A DNA stretch of 38,913 nucleotides from Bremia lactucae. Lineage: Eukaryota; Oomycota; Peronosporomycetes; Peronosporales; Peronosporaceae. This document shows positions 10,042 to 20,828 of this stretch, piece after piece. How positions within the stretch are numbered: the stretch's first letter is position 1; every line of letters begins with the position of its first letter. The stretch lies in contig NC_090619.1 in the NCBI RefSeq assembly GCF_004359215.1, positions 3,187,151 to 3,226,063 on the forward strand, written 5' to 3'. A model generated the notes under the pieces. It saw only the letters and a program-made list of their open reading frames with translations. It did no database searches and was not told the origin of the DNA. The translations under genes and the position numbers were made by a program.

Positions 10042-10747
10042 CATCGAAGATGATGCTTTTCAACGAGTTAAGGATAGTCTTATCCATGCCCCGATTCTGG
10101 TACTGCCAAACCCAAATTGGCCTTTCAGTGTCGTCTGTGACGCATCAGATTTTGCCATTGGCAGTGCTCTGTTACAAACAGATGTTAATGGGCACGAATG
10201 TGTGATTGCGTTCGAGTCTAGAGAGCTTTAGGCTGCGGAAAAGAATTACCCACTTCATGACAAAGATTTCCTTGCTCTGAAGTATGCTCTCGTCAAATTC
10301 AGAGTTCATCTGCTCGGCTCTAAGCCGTTTGTGATATATACAGATCACGCGTCATTACGCACGGCGACTAAGTCGCCCTATCTCTCACAGAGAATGGCCC
10401 GATGGCTATCCTTTTTTGCGGAATACAACTTCGAGGTGAAGTATAAACCCGGCAAGCAAAATGCTTTGGCCGATGCGTTATCACGCAGGCAGGATTATGA
10501 GCTTTCTCATTTAACGACTATCTCGTCACCTATTCCTGAATTAATCCGTTCGGCTTACGCCAAGGATGAACAGTGTGTAGCTCTGCTACGAGCTTTAAAG
10601 AACTCGGATTCAGGTATTAAATTGCAGGCACGTTTGCGTACGAGGTTACATCGATTTTCTACCGATAACGACCTCTTGCTTTATTGCACAGACATCGCGG
10701 ACCTTCCGCGTGTCGTTGTTCCTCATGATGAGGATTTGAAGAACTAA
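10020..10747 (+). pseudogene. RNase H and connection of A1
   Basis: Ty3/Gypsy RNase H is recognisable across a frame break. CDASDFAIGSALLQ lies near 10137-10180, then KNYPLHDKDFLALKYALVKF, then the frame 10331-10747 with IYTDHASLRT and YKPGKQNALADALSRR. At least one in-frame stop falls just before KNYP (near 10230). The corresponding segment in A2 is inverted. Confidence 0.8.
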
Positions 10748-11922
10748 ATCCTTTATAAGGCACGGATACTGTTCTTGGTGGTCATCTCGGTAGAGAAAAG
10801 ACCTACGGCCGATAAGCCAGAGTTATTGGTGGCCCAAACTTTATAAATGGGTCAGCACATATGTTCGCGAATGCGAAACTTGCCAACGGGTTAAACCCTC
10901 GGCGCATGCTGCTGCGCCCACTGGCGAGTCTTCTCGTCCCCATAGGTTGCTGGGATTTCATTAGTATGGATTTTGTTTCCGGTCTACCGAAAGATTCAGC
11001 CGGTAACTCCGGTATAGTGGTCTTTGTTGACGGATTGAGCAAAATGGCTCACTTAGCGGCCGTGTGGGATTCCTTGGATGGAGAAGGTACAGCTAAGCTG
11101 TTTATCGATCGCGTGTTTCGACAACATGGTTTGCCATGTTGTCTCTGATCGGGACCCCCGTTGCACGGGTAAATTCTGGAAATCAATTTTCTGAGTGCTT
11201 GGCACCAGATTGGATATGTCCACTGCGGACCATCCGCAGACCGATGGTCAAACTGAACTAGTAAATCGCGTCATTGAAGACATTTTACGCAGTGTGTGTG
11301 CTCAGACACCAAAGCGCTGGAGCTCAATGCTTCCAGTGGTGGAGTTTGCGTTAAATAATGTTGTACATGCCTCTAAAGGTTATACTCCGCTCAATGTCAA
11401 CAGTCTCACCCACCCACGCGTTCCGTTAACGATTCCACTGTGTGGCTCAGGGCTTAGTGGGGGAGAATTGGCCGATAGGCTTGCTGATATCAGCCTTATT
11501 ACCGTTTGGAAACAAGTAAGCGAGTTTCTCGCGACGCGAATTAGTGTCTTAAGACATGTAAGAAATACGAAGGCTGATAGCCAAGACAAATAAAAGAGCA
11601 AGCAGATGCCAAAGGCAGAATCTGTATTAATTCTTATATGGTCGGAGACCGAGTTTTACTAAGCGCTAAAAACCTACCTACCAACTTGGTTTCCGCGGTC
11701 TTCAAACCAAACCAGCGCTTTATTGGACCATTTACGGTCGTGGCCAAGAAGGGTCTAGCTTATACGCTAAACCTCCCCAGTAAGCTGCGTACACACCCAG
11801 TATTTTACGTTGGCTTGCTTAAGCCATATCGGGACCCTTCCCACGTGGACTTGAAGGCCCCTTGCGCCGAGACAGGCGGTCGTGCCGCAGATTGTTGCAT
11901 CTTCACCAGGATATCCAACTGA
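10748..11922 (+). pseudogene. Integrase of A1, multiply broken
   Basis: The zinc-binding region (about 10760-10900) survives only with frameshifts. The catalytic core is split between the frames 10861-11148 (MDFVSGLPKDS, first Asp) and 11195-11593 (TADHPQTDGQTE, third acidic residue), with lesions near 11140-11190. The C-terminal GPY/F-like module (RFIGPFTVV) lies in 11638-11922, after another stop at 11591-11593. The product inserts the cDNA into chromosomes. This copy is more damaged here than A2. Confidence 0.8.
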
Positions 11923-12096
11923 CCCTCTAAACGAGGCTGCTGACGCTCCAGCGTCGAAAGACGGTCCCGAACCGCCTTAAAAGAGCTCTTAACCCGATCA
12001 AGGACCTCACGAAGAAGTTGCACCTCGCGCCGTAGAGCATCAAATGCTTCCGCCGAAATTTCGGCCCCCTCTCGCGCTGCTTGATGCGCGGGGGAA

Positions 12097-12250
12097 CCTT
12101 CAGTTTCATGTGGAGAAACTTCTAAAGCGATGTCGTCATGAGGGTCAATACCAGTATCTGGTGAAGTGGGTAGGGTACCCTCTTCTGAAAACTCTTAAGA
12201 GTTCGAGGTACCTCTTCGGCAAGATTGCCCGTACGCCGAGCTCAGGATCA
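12097..12250 (+). pseudogene. Chromodomain at integrase C-terminus of A1
   Basis: The plus frame reads VEKLLKRCRHEGQYQYLVKW followed by VGYP, a chromodomain as found at the end of chromovirus integrases. In known chromoviruses it tethers integration to histone marks. The end is frameshifted. Copy A2 has the better version at 19191-19394. Confidence 0.75.
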
Positions 12251-13122
12251 ACTCGCGTCAAACGACGCTTCCCACCACTAAACGTAGGATTAGGTGGATC
12301 TATAGCCTCAGTGCGGCTTCGATCCATGGTTGTACGGTCATCCGAAGCACTGAAATATCGGCTATGCCTTTCTTCGTTTTGTGGCATAAATGCCGAACGT
12401 AACTGGCCTTTGTCCTTAAGCCGAGCCAAGTCGAAGCGAAGCTTCCGTTCTAAACAAACATGACCTCTATCCGCAGACTCTCTGATGTTCCAGATATTAC
12501 GGAGTTTGCGGGCTCGGTGAACCCATTTCTCAAATGAGACTTCGTTTTCAGTTCTTGTTACGTTTGGAAACAAAACGATCGGAATTTCCATCATGGACGT
12601 CACGGGCTTGATCACGTAAACGCGTCAGATACTGGCTTCGCGCCATTACCTTCGGCGTAAGGTATTGCTCATGAAGAGCGTCGCGAGCAGCGATCTCCTC
12701 CGGCGTCCTCGCCGGGTCACCAGAGATCCAAATGGCCAAGCTATGACCCGCTATCTCTTTGAGATGCTCGTCCGCACTAAGCGGAGTGAATCTATATTCA
12801 ATATGAGCCTTAGTTTTCTCTATTTCGGCAGCTCGACGACGAGCTCTTTCCTCTATGAGGATTATCTGCTCTGCTCTTCATCGAGCGGACTCGTAATAAT
12901 GTTGGACTCAGGGTCCGGTGTCCTGCTCAATGCAGTTAAGACATCAGCGGTACCACGTTCTGGGAACGGATTCGGGGCTCGCCAACGTTCGTCCGGAGGA
13001 GAACGCGTGAGCGAACGCCGCTCTTTTTCCTCCTCCTCCGATTGAGAGTGACTTTCAAAGTCCACCATGCTCTCATCGTCGAGGAAGGTGCTCAGAGTCT
13101 GTGACTCACGCTTAATTGTCAT
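12145..13122 (-). pseudogene. Antisense ORF of A1 between pol and 3' LTR
   Basis: Reading the minus strand from ATG at 13122, about 110 bp inside the 3' LTR, gives an acidic/Ser-rich start (TFLDDESMVDFESHSQSEEE). A helical Arg/Glu-rich middle follows (IIEERARRRAAEIEKTKAHI) and then LAIWISGDPARTPEEIAARD, which stays open from about 12890 to 12548. Another segment is KLRNIWNIRESADRGH. Two frameshifts break it. Copy A2 has the same protein in the same place. The C-terminus is uncertain and overlaps the chromodomain. Antisense extra ORFs are known in some plant Ty3/Gypsy elements; I recognise no function. Confidence 0.6.
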
Positions 13123-13221
13123 TAGACAAAGGAATGGAAAACACAACCAAACGGTTAGCTGTTAAGGTTCCAACCTCAAAGAGGAAATAAAGCAAATGTT
13201 GTCACTCGGTGTCAACAGTCT

Positions 13222-13233
13222 GATGGGGGAGGG
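13222..13233 (+). promoter_or_regulatory. Polypurine tract before the shared LTR
   Basis: GATGGGGGAGGG directly precedes TGTAATGGGG. This is the expected plus-strand primer at the 3' end of the A1 internal region, and it fixes the orientation. The same tract is at 20333-20344 in A2. Confidence 0.8.
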
Positions 13234-13719
13234 TGTAATGGGGCACACATCGGTTGGAGAACCGTTGTTGTGGTACATTTACTTTATGGGTAAAATACCC
13301 TTTTATCTAATTATAAAATAGTTAGTTACTTAAATCCCATTTATTATGGGTAACAAATGTGGTCGCCGCCAGAAATAAATCTGGCGGCCAAAATCTATTT
13401 TTAATTAGCTAGATTAAGGTTTTTAGATTTAGACTATTAAATAAAGTGCAGTTCCCCTTTTGATCTTAAAGCGTTAAGTGCCTTCCTAAGGCTTGCGCAT
13501 TGATCTGTAAGAGATAGAAGCCTTTCTAAGGTATATCCTCTTGGGCACTAGTTGCCACTTGGTTCTACGAACCCCTGAATCCCTTGAACTAGGATTCCTT
13601 AAGCTTTAATAGCTTGTACGACTCCCTGAGTTGTTAAACCCATTAGTTCAATAGAACTAAGTGACTCTCTGAGTCTGAAAGTCTTCCTCTGACTTTAGGA
13701 GCGAGGTAGCTCCGCTACA
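13234..13719 (+). repeat. Family-A LTR shared by A1 and A2 (486 bp)
   Basis: It starts TGTAATGGGG and ends GCTACA. It serves as the 3' LTR of A1 (polypurine tract to the left) and the 5' LTR of A2 (primer site at 13720). It contains a hairpin GCCGCCAGA / TCTGGCGGC near 13367-13390. It differs from the LTR at 20345-20828 at scattered positions (a few percent by eye). Confidence 0.9.
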
Positions 13720-13779
13720 CCTGGTAGCACTCGTAGTCAATCTACGCCTGAGTCTTTACAAGACTAATTTCTCACGAAA

Positions 13780-14825
13780 ATGGAAGAGGTTCCAGAATTG
13801 TCAGAAGCGCAACGCGCCGCTTATGACAAGCTCAAAACCTTATTCGGGCTTGAGCACGTGGAATTTATTATCTCCCAGGGACCAGAGCTCCTGCAAGCAA
13901 GGCTTGAAGCCTCCCTGATCGGTCAGGTACATGACCATTTAGCGGCATCTATGCCAACCCGGTACATCTCTGTGCCTGACTCAGAGCCGAGGGCTCGCCC
14001 TCTAACTGTTAAAGTGAAGACATTTGAGGGAAAAGAGGGAGAAAATCTCCTTATTTGGATTAAGCAGATGAAAATGTCCATTGATTCCGCCTTGTTCTTA
14101 ACAGAACGGCAAAAGGTGGCTATGGCCATTTCCAAGCTTGGAGGTAGAGCCATGGAGTGGGCACTATCGTGCAACACGTTCGTAAACGACGTTTTTCCTT
14201 CATGGGATTCGGTGAAACAGCAAATGACCAGCATGTTTGCACCGCCTGATCAGGCTTTTCGGATATGCGAGCACGGCTCCTAGCGACTCAACAGGGTAAA
14301 AGAACCCTAGGGGACTTTGTCCAGGAGTTGAGAACTCTCATTGCATCTATGCATCAAGACCCGGTGCAAGAAGCAATTGTAGTGACCATCTTTATGGGGG
14401 GTCTCAATGAGGGCGTTGCCCGGGCGGAATTGTTCCGATCTCATCCGGATACGTTCGAAGAGGCAGTTGCCATAGCGCTACGCGCCGAGTTGGACTTTAA
14501 GTCTGCTCGCGTTAGGACGCCTGTCTAACGAACAAGCTCTTCGAGCACATGGGTTCCGTCTAATAGAGCGGATCCTATGGATTTAAGCCTCGTTGAGGAA
14601 GGAGAAGAGACTCTTCAAGCTGTGGAACAGCGTAAGACCATCCGTCGATGTTATATGTGCGAAAGCACGAAACATTTACGTCCTGCCTGCCCTCTTCGAA
14701 ATTCGCGTAAAGCTCGAAAGAGCACCAATTTTTCGACCTATACCAGAGATCTGATACGGTGCGGGAAAACGTCGATACCCAGTAGGTGCGGGGCGCCCTA
14801 CTGGGGAAGACCTAGGCTCTGTTGA
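13780..14825 (+). pseudogene. gag: Gag and zinc knuckle of A2
   Basis: It matches A1 gag with no difference seen: frames 13780-14283 and 14265-14528 joined by the same frameshift near 14262, then the CX2CX4HX4C knuckle frame at 14577-14825. Sharing the identical lesion means it was already present before the two copies separated or was transferred by gene conversion. Confidence 0.8.
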
Positions 14826-14871
14826 ACCTCGAGGAGGTGAGAATAAACAGAGCCTAGCCCCAATTAGCTCG

Positions 14872-15207
14872 GTGCTCAATGGCATGGGGCGAGAGTACAA
14901 GCCTGGCTTGCTAGTCGCTCAAGCGACTGTAAAAGGCTTTGATAAGCCGTGGTCAATTTTAATTGACTCAGGATCGCCTTGCAATTATGTTCGACGCCTT
15001 TCACTTAAAGGAAGTCAACAATACGTTGAGGCGCTTAGAGCGCACGAAGGTGATACAATCACTGTTCGATTAGCGACTGGGACTCGTGTCACTGTTCCCA
15101 AAGTTCCATTGAACTTGGGTATAAAGTTTCTGGACTTTGACAGTATGGAACGCTGTCTCGTCCTTGATTCGGATTTGAGATATGATCTCATCCTTGGTAT
15201 GGCCTAG
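14872..15207 (+). pseudogene. Aspartic protease of A2
   Basis: The same 111-codon retropepsin frame as A1, with the DSG active site (LIDSGSPCNYV) and the same TAG after GMA. The neighbours are the zinc knuckle upstream and the repeated linker downstream. Confidence 0.8.
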
Positions 15208-15487
15208 TTAGAACACCATGAGCCATGGATCGATTGGAGGTCTAAGACCTTAGGCACCACGCGCAATGTTCCTAGCAAAGTTTTGGAGAGTCATGAACCC
15301 TTGAATAAGTCTGTCAGTGTTTTAGACATTGGTATGTCTGAGTTAATTAACTCTAATGTTAAAAACAATAATTCCGAGCCCGACTCAGCAGAAATAAGTG
15401 GAACGGCACGTACTCCGTCGAGTGACACTCGTTGTAATAACGATTTACTGAATGCTGAAAGCATTGTTGGCCTAAAGCCAAATCATC

Positions 15488-15727
15488 AAGGGTGCAATTT
15501 CCCTGAGATACGTGGAGTGGCACGTCTAAGTCCACCGAGTATGGTCGGCCGAGGTGGCATCAAACTGAGTGTCAGTAGTGACACTGTTGGCGGTTCGCCA
15601 GGACCTCAAGGGTGCAATATCCCTGAGATACGTGGAGTGGCACGTCTAAGTCCACCGAGTGTGGTCGGCCGAGGTGGCACCATACTGAGTGTCAATAGTG
15701 ACACTATTGGCGGTTCGCCAGGGCATT
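15488..15727 (+). repeat. 120-bp tandem duplication in the linker of A2
   Basis: Two adjacent units (about 15488-15607 and 15608-15727) begin CAAGGGTGCAAT and differ at several sites. A1 has one unit whose left half matches unit 1 and whose right half matches unit 2. The switch lies in the identical stretch TGGTCGGCCGAGGTGGCA (8524-8541). The single unit in A1 is therefore best explained as a recombination product of a two-unit ancestor. Confidence 0.85.
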
Positions 15728-16862
15728 TTCGGGTCAAACCCTCCTAATACACGTGAAGCGACACGTAGACGTTCGCTGGATAAGGAAGTTGAGTTACCTA
15801 ACTTCTTGTCGGATGTTAAATTACACACCAAGTCTTGTATAGAACCAATACAGGCTGGAAAACCCGGGGACGTGAATGTCCCGGCCTCTAAGAGGCGTAT
15901 TGTCTCCACTCCAAGACAGGATGGACACGAAGCGTGTATACCCTCACAAAGTGATACGAATGAGCAAGTACATACGCTTGTAAATGGCGTAACCGGTAAC
16001 ATTGAGGGAGAAGTTAGCCTTGCGGCAATTCCTTCGTTACATGCTCGTTTAGAGCTAGACGGAATGTCTATTGATAAGTGCGGTCGAGCCTTAAAAGCTG
16101 GTGACTTATCTGAAATGGTGGTCATTCGACCTATGGTTGAGTTAAACTCATCGTCACTTCTAGACGAAGCTGTCCTGGATGACACAAAAGCTGCACTTAG
16201 TGCGCGAAATGGGTCATCGATCCTTAAAAATCGTACGGATCCCTTTTGTTTCTTAATTAAGGAATTCCAAGATGTGGTATGTAATAACCCACCATCTGTT
16301 TTACCTCCGGATAGAGGTGTTCGTCATGAAATTGACTTAGTTCCGGGAATCAAATACTGTATCACAAGACAATGGCCTATACCAAGGGAGCATGTGACGT
16401 CATTGACGATTTCTTCCGTGCTAAGCACGAGGCTGGAATGGTACGAGAGAGCAAATCTCCTCATTCGACACCGACATTTTGTGTCAAAAATCCAAATGGT
16501 AAATGGCGCATTGTACATGCTTAAATTAAGCTTAATGCTGCCACTGTACCAGCACAAACCCCAATTCCTAGAAAGGATGTTCTTCAGAATAATATGGTGG
16601 GATGTACAATGTATAGTGCATTGGACTTAGTCGATGGTTACTACCAATTGCTCATGCGAGCTAGCGATATCCCGCTTACAGCGGTTAGCACCCCAAGCGG
16701 CATGTTATGGGAGTGGCTGGTTATGCCACAAGGGCTTTCTAACGCCCCGGCAACATTTAATCGTTTAGTGACGCAACTGTTTCGGCCTCATCGAGATTAT
16801 ACACAGACTTATTTCGATGACATTTTTGTCCATAGTCGTGCGGAGCAGGGTCGGTCGGATAT
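15689..16862 (+). pseudogene. Linker and 5' part of RT, copy A2
   Basis: Frames 15689-16630 and 16594-16862 match A1 through the palm, including YFDDIFVHSRAEQGRSD with the catalytic Asp pair near 16813-16818. The plus-strand RT stops being RT at about 16862, where inverted sequence begins. The finger-region frameshift of A1 is also present. Confidence 0.8.
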
Positions 16863-17813
16863 ACTTCAAATCCTCATCATGAGGAACAGCGACACGCGGA
16901 GGGTCCGCGATGTCTGTGCAATAAAGCAACAGGTTGTTATCGATAGAAAATCGATGTAACCTTGCACGCAAACGTGCCGGTAATTTAATATCCGAATCCG
17001 AGTTCTTTAAGGCTCGTAGCAGAGCTACACACTGTTCATCCTTGGCGTAAGCCGAACGGATTAATTCAGGAATGTGTGACGATATAGTCGTTAAATGAGA
17101 AAGCTCATAATCCGGCCAGCGTGATAAAACATCGGCCAAACCAGTTTGCTTGCCGGGTTTATACTTTACCTGTATTCCGCAAAAAAGGATAGCCACCGGG
17201 CCATTCTCTGTGAGAGATGGGGCGACTTAGTCGCCGTGCGTAATGACGCGTGATCTGTATAAATCACAAACGGCTTAGGGCCGAGCAGATGAACTCTGAA
17301 TCTGACGAGAGCATACTTCATAGTCAGTAACTCTTTGTCATGAACTGGGTAGTTCTTTTTTGCAGCTTTAAGCTGTCTAGACTCAAACGCAATAAGACGT
17401 TCGTGCCCATCAACATCGGTTTGTAACAGAGCACTGCCAATTGCAAAATCTGATGCGTCACAGACGACACTGAAAGGCCAATTTGGGTTTGGCAGTGCCA
17501 GAATCGGGGCATCGATAAGACTATCCTTAACTGCTCGAAAAGCATTATTTTCGGTGCTAGTCCAGCACCATTTTGTATCCTTTTAAAGGAGATTAGATAA
17601 TGACCTAGCCATATCAGCGTAATTTTCGCTATATTTGTGTAATTAATTGGTGAGACCCAACCACTTACGCAAATCCTTTTGGTTTGGCCAATCTACTATG
17701 GCTTTTACCTTAGCGGATCCGCCCTAAGGTCTCGCTTTCCAATGAAGCATCCTAAACAAGGAATTTCGTCTGCGCCAAAAATGCATTTCGATGCATTGGC
17801 ATACAATTTGTTT
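16863..17813 (-). pseudogene. Inverted RT thumb, RNase H and connection of A2
   Basis: This segment is the reverse complement of A1 9774-10742. On the minus strand it reads the RT end, then RNase H (frame 17545-17324), then YKPGKQTGLADVLSRWPDYE and PHDEDLK (frame 17196-16765, which runs past the left breakpoint). About 49 bp matching A1 9725-9773 are missing. Perfect hairpins lie close to both ends: CCTCATCATGAGG near 16872-16884 and AATGCA/TGCATT near 17779-17797. An assembly error is possible but would need two precise joins. Confidence 0.85.
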
Positions 17814-17817
17814 GACC

Positions 17818-19012
17818 GGATCCTCTATGAGGCACACGATACTGTCCTTGGTGGTCATTTCGGTAGAGAAAAGACCTACGGCTCTATCAGCCAGAGTTAT
17901 TGGTGGCCCAAACTTTATAAATGGGTCAGCACATATGTTCCAACATGCGAAACGTGCCAACGGGTTAAACCCTCGGCACATGCTGCTGCGCCACTGGCTA
18001 GTCTTCCCGTCCCCATAGGATGCTGGGAGTCCATCAGTATGGATTTTGTTTTTGGGCTACCGAAAGATTCAGCCTGTAACTCCGGTATAGTGGTCTTTGT
18101 TGACCGTTTGAGCAAAATGGCTCACTTAGCGTCCGTGCCGGATTCCATTGATGGAGAGGGTACAGCTAAGCTATTTATCGATCGCGTGTTTCGACAACAT
18201 GGTTTGCCAGTGTCAATGTCTCTGATCGGGATCCCCGTTTCACGGGTAAATTCTGGAAATCTATTTTTCGAGTGCTTGGCACCAGATTGGATATGTCCAC
18301 TGCGGACCGTCCGCAGACCGATGATCAAACTGAACGTGTCAATCGCGTCATTGAAGACGTTTTACGTAGTGTGAGTGCTCAGACACCAAAGTGCTGGAGC
18401 TCAACGCTCCCAGTAGTAAAATCTGCGTTAAATAACGCTGTTCATGCCTCTACAGGCTATACTCCGTTTTATATAAATGGTCTTACCCACCCGCGCGTTC
18501 CACTAACGATACCACTGCGTGGTTCAGGGCTTGGTGGGGGAGAATTGGCCGATAGGCTTGCTGATATCAGCCCTGTTACCGTTCGGAAACAAGTAAGCGA
18601 GTTTCTCGCGACGCGATTTAGTGTCTTAAGACATGTAAGGGATACGATGGCGGATAGCCAAGACAAACAAAAAGAACAAGCGGATGCCAAAGGCAGAAGC
18701 TGTATTTATTATTATATGGTCGGAGACCGAGTTTTACTAAACGCTAATAACCTACCTACTAACTTGGTTTCCGCGGTCTTCAAGACCAAATTGCGCCCGC
18801 GCTTTATTGGACTGTTTACGGTCGTGGCTAAGAAGGGCCTAGCTTATACGCTAAACCTTCCCAGCAAGCTGCGTACACACCCAGTGCTTTACGTTGGCTT
18901 GCTTAAGCCATATCGGGACCCTTCCCACGTGGACTTGAAGGCGCTTGCGCCGAGACAGGCGGTCGTGCCGCAGATTGCTGCATCCTCACCGGATGTCCAG
19001 CTGGCCCTCTAA
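17818..19012 (+). pseudogene. Integrase of A2, one frameshift
   Basis: It opens with the zinc-binding HX4H...CX2C region (AHDTVLGGHFGREKTYG, then VPTCETCQRVK). The core comes next with SMDFVFGLPKDS. A frameshift lies near 18215-18275. The frame 18272-19012 then gives STADRPQTDDQTERVNRVIE with the catalytic Glu, and the GPY/F module RFIGLFTVV. Only this one lesion is obvious, so this half is younger or better kept than in A1. Confidence 0.85.
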
Positions 19013-19184
19013 GCGAGGCTGCTGACGCTCCAGCGTCGAAAGACGGTCCCGAACCGCCTCAAAAGAGGTCTCAACCCGAGCAAGGACCTCACGAAGAAGT
19101 TGCACCTCGTGCCGTAGAGCATTAAATGCTTCCGCCAAATTTTCGGCCCCCTCTCCGCTGCTTGATGCACGGGGGAACCTTCAG

Positions 19185-19394
19185 TTTCATGTGAAGAAAT
19201 GTTTAAAGCGACGTCGTCGTGAGGGTCAATACCAGTATCTGGTGAAGTGGCTAGGGTACCCCTCTTCTGAAAACTCTTGGGAGTTCGAGGTACCTCTTCG
19301 GCAAGATTGCCCGTACGCCGTTAACGTTTTTGAGCGCCAAGCTCAGGGTCAACTCGCGTCAAACGACGCTTCCCACCACTTAACGTGGGATTAG
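19185..19394 (+). pseudogene. Chromodomain of A2
   Basis: The frame reads EGQYQYLVKWLGYPSSENSW then EFEVPLRQDCPYAV, with the aromatic and acidic positions of a chromodomain. It is separated from the integrase frame by a stop at 19010-19012 and a linker matching the A1 linker. Its 3' end adjoins the minus-strand antisense ORF. Confidence 0.8.
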
Positions 19395-19401
19395 GTGGAT
19401 C

Positions 19402-20233
19402 TTAAGCCTCAGTGCGGCTTCGTTCCTTGGTTGTACGGTCAACCGAAGCACCGAAATATTGGCTAGGCCTTTTTTCGTTTTGTGGCATAAATGCCGAACG
19501 TAACTGGCCTTTGGACTTAAGCTTAGCAAAGTCGAAGCTAAGCTTCCGTTCCAAATGAACATCACCTCTATCCGCAGACTCTCTGATATTCCAGATATTA
19601 CGGAGTTTGCAGCCCGGTGAACCCATTTCTCAAATGAGACTTCGTTTTAAGTTCTTGTTTCGTTTGGAAATAAAACAATCAGGATCCCCCTCATGGAGGT
19701 CACCGAAGCCCCACGGGCTTGATCACGTAAACGCGTCAGATACTGGCTTCGCCTTATTACCTTCGGCGTAAGGTATTGCTCATGAAGAGCGTCGCGAGCA
19801 GCGATCTCCTCCGGCATCCTCACCGGCTCACCAGAGATCCAGATGGCCAAGCTATGACCCGATATCTCTTTGAGACGCTCGTCCGCACTAAGCGGAGTGA
19901 ATCTATATTGACTATGATGCTTAGCTTTCGCTATTTCGACAGCTCAACGACGAGCTCTTTCCTCTATGAGAACTATCTGCTCTTCCTCTTCATCGAGCGA
20001 AATCGTAATGATGTTGGACACAGGGTCCCGTGTCCTGCTCAATGCAGTTAAGACATCAGCGGCACCACGTTCTGGGAACGGATTCGGGGCTCGCCGACGT
20101 TCGTCCGGAGGAGAAGGCGTGAGCGAACACCGCTCTGTTTCCTCCTCCTCTGATTGTGAGTGACTTCAAAGTCCACCAATCCCTCATCGTCGAGGAAGAT
20201 GCTAAGAGTCTCTGACTCACGCTTAATTGTCAT
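19402..20233 (-). pseudogene. Antisense ORF of A2
   Basis: The minus-strand ATG at 20233 corresponds to 13122 in A1. Readable segments include LDDEEEEQIVLIEERAR, LAIWISGEPVRMPEEIAARD, LTPKVIRRSQYLTRLRDQAR and KLRNIWNIRESADRGDVHLE, ending at a TAA (19402-19404). Frameshifts and one in-frame stop break it. The charge-rich, helical composition is kept in both copies, while the plus-strand readings here are Ser-rich and unlike pol. Function unknown. Confidence 0.6.
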
Positions 20234-20344
20234 TAGACAAAGGAATGGAAAACACAACCAAACGGTTAGCTGTTTAGGTTCCAACCTCAAAGATGAAATG
20301 AAGCGAATGTTGTCACTTGGTGTCAACAGTCTGATGGGGGAGGG

Positions 20345-20828
20345 TGTAATGGGGCACACATCGGTTGGAGAACCGTTGTTGTGGTACATTTACTTTATGG
20401 GTTAAATACCCATTATCTAATTTTAAAATAGTTAGTTACTTAAATCCCATTTATTATGGGTAATAAATGTGGTCGCCGCCAGATATAAATCTGGCGGCCA
20501 AAATCTATTTTAATTAGCTAGGGTAAGGTTTTTAGATTTAAATAATTAAATAAAGTGCAGTTTCCCATTCGATCTTAAAGCGTTAAGTTCCTTCCTAAGG
20601 CTTGCGCATTGATCTGTAAGAAATAGAAGCCTTTCTAAGGTATATCCTCTTGGGCACTAGTTGCCACTTGGTTCTTCGAACCCCTAAATCCCTTGAACTA
20701 GGATTCCTGAAGCTTTGATAGCTTCTACGACTCTCTGAGTTGTTAAACCCATTAGTTCAATAGAACTAAGTGACTCTCTGAGTTTGAAAGTCTTCCTCTG
20801 ACATTAGCAGCGAGGTAGCTCCGCTACA
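20345..20828 (+). repeat. 3' LTR of A2 (484 bp)
   Basis: It is preceded by the polypurine tract at 20333-20344. It starts TGTAATGGGG and ends GCTACA at 20828, with unrelated sequence after. The hairpin GCCGCCAGA / TCTGGCGGC is kept. The next bases ATAAC could be one half of a target-site duplication, but the left partner is lost. Confidence 0.9.

Larger units (their letters stand above)
6435..13719 (+). mobile_element. Ty3/Gypsy chromovirus copy A1 (decayed)
   Basis: The order is truncated 5' LTR (6435-6702), primer site, gag, zinc knuckle, protease, long linker, reverse transcriptase, RNase H, integrase, chromodomain, antisense ORF, polypurine tract and a full 3' LTR (13234-13719). The protease-RT-RNase H-integrase-chromodomain order defines a chromovirus. 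The element is broken by a frameshift in gag, a nonsense codon after the protease, frameshifts in RT and several lesions in integrase. Its 3' LTR is also the 5' LTR of copy A2. The first half (about 6705-9600) looks identical to A2 apart from a 120-bp length difference. The second half is clearly diverged. Confidence 0.9.
13234..20828 (+). mobile_element. Ty3/Gypsy chromovirus copy A2 with internal inversion
   Basis: This is the second copy of family A, sharing its 5' LTR with A1. Gag, protease, linker and the first half of RT match A1 with no difference I could see, including its disabling lesions, except for a 120-bp tandem unit at 15488-15727. From about 16738 the copies diverge. About 950 bp carrying the RT end and RNase H are inverted (16863-17813). 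Integrase and chromodomain then follow in plus sense and are better preserved than in A1. A tandem array with a shared LTR points to unequal recombination between elements rather than two independent insertions. Confidence 0.9.

Noticed and set aside
12665..13045. Plus-strand 126-codon frame in the 3' region of Gypsy A1
   Set aside because: Ser-rich composition and no match to pol. It lies opposite the better supported antisense ORF and is treated as its shadow.
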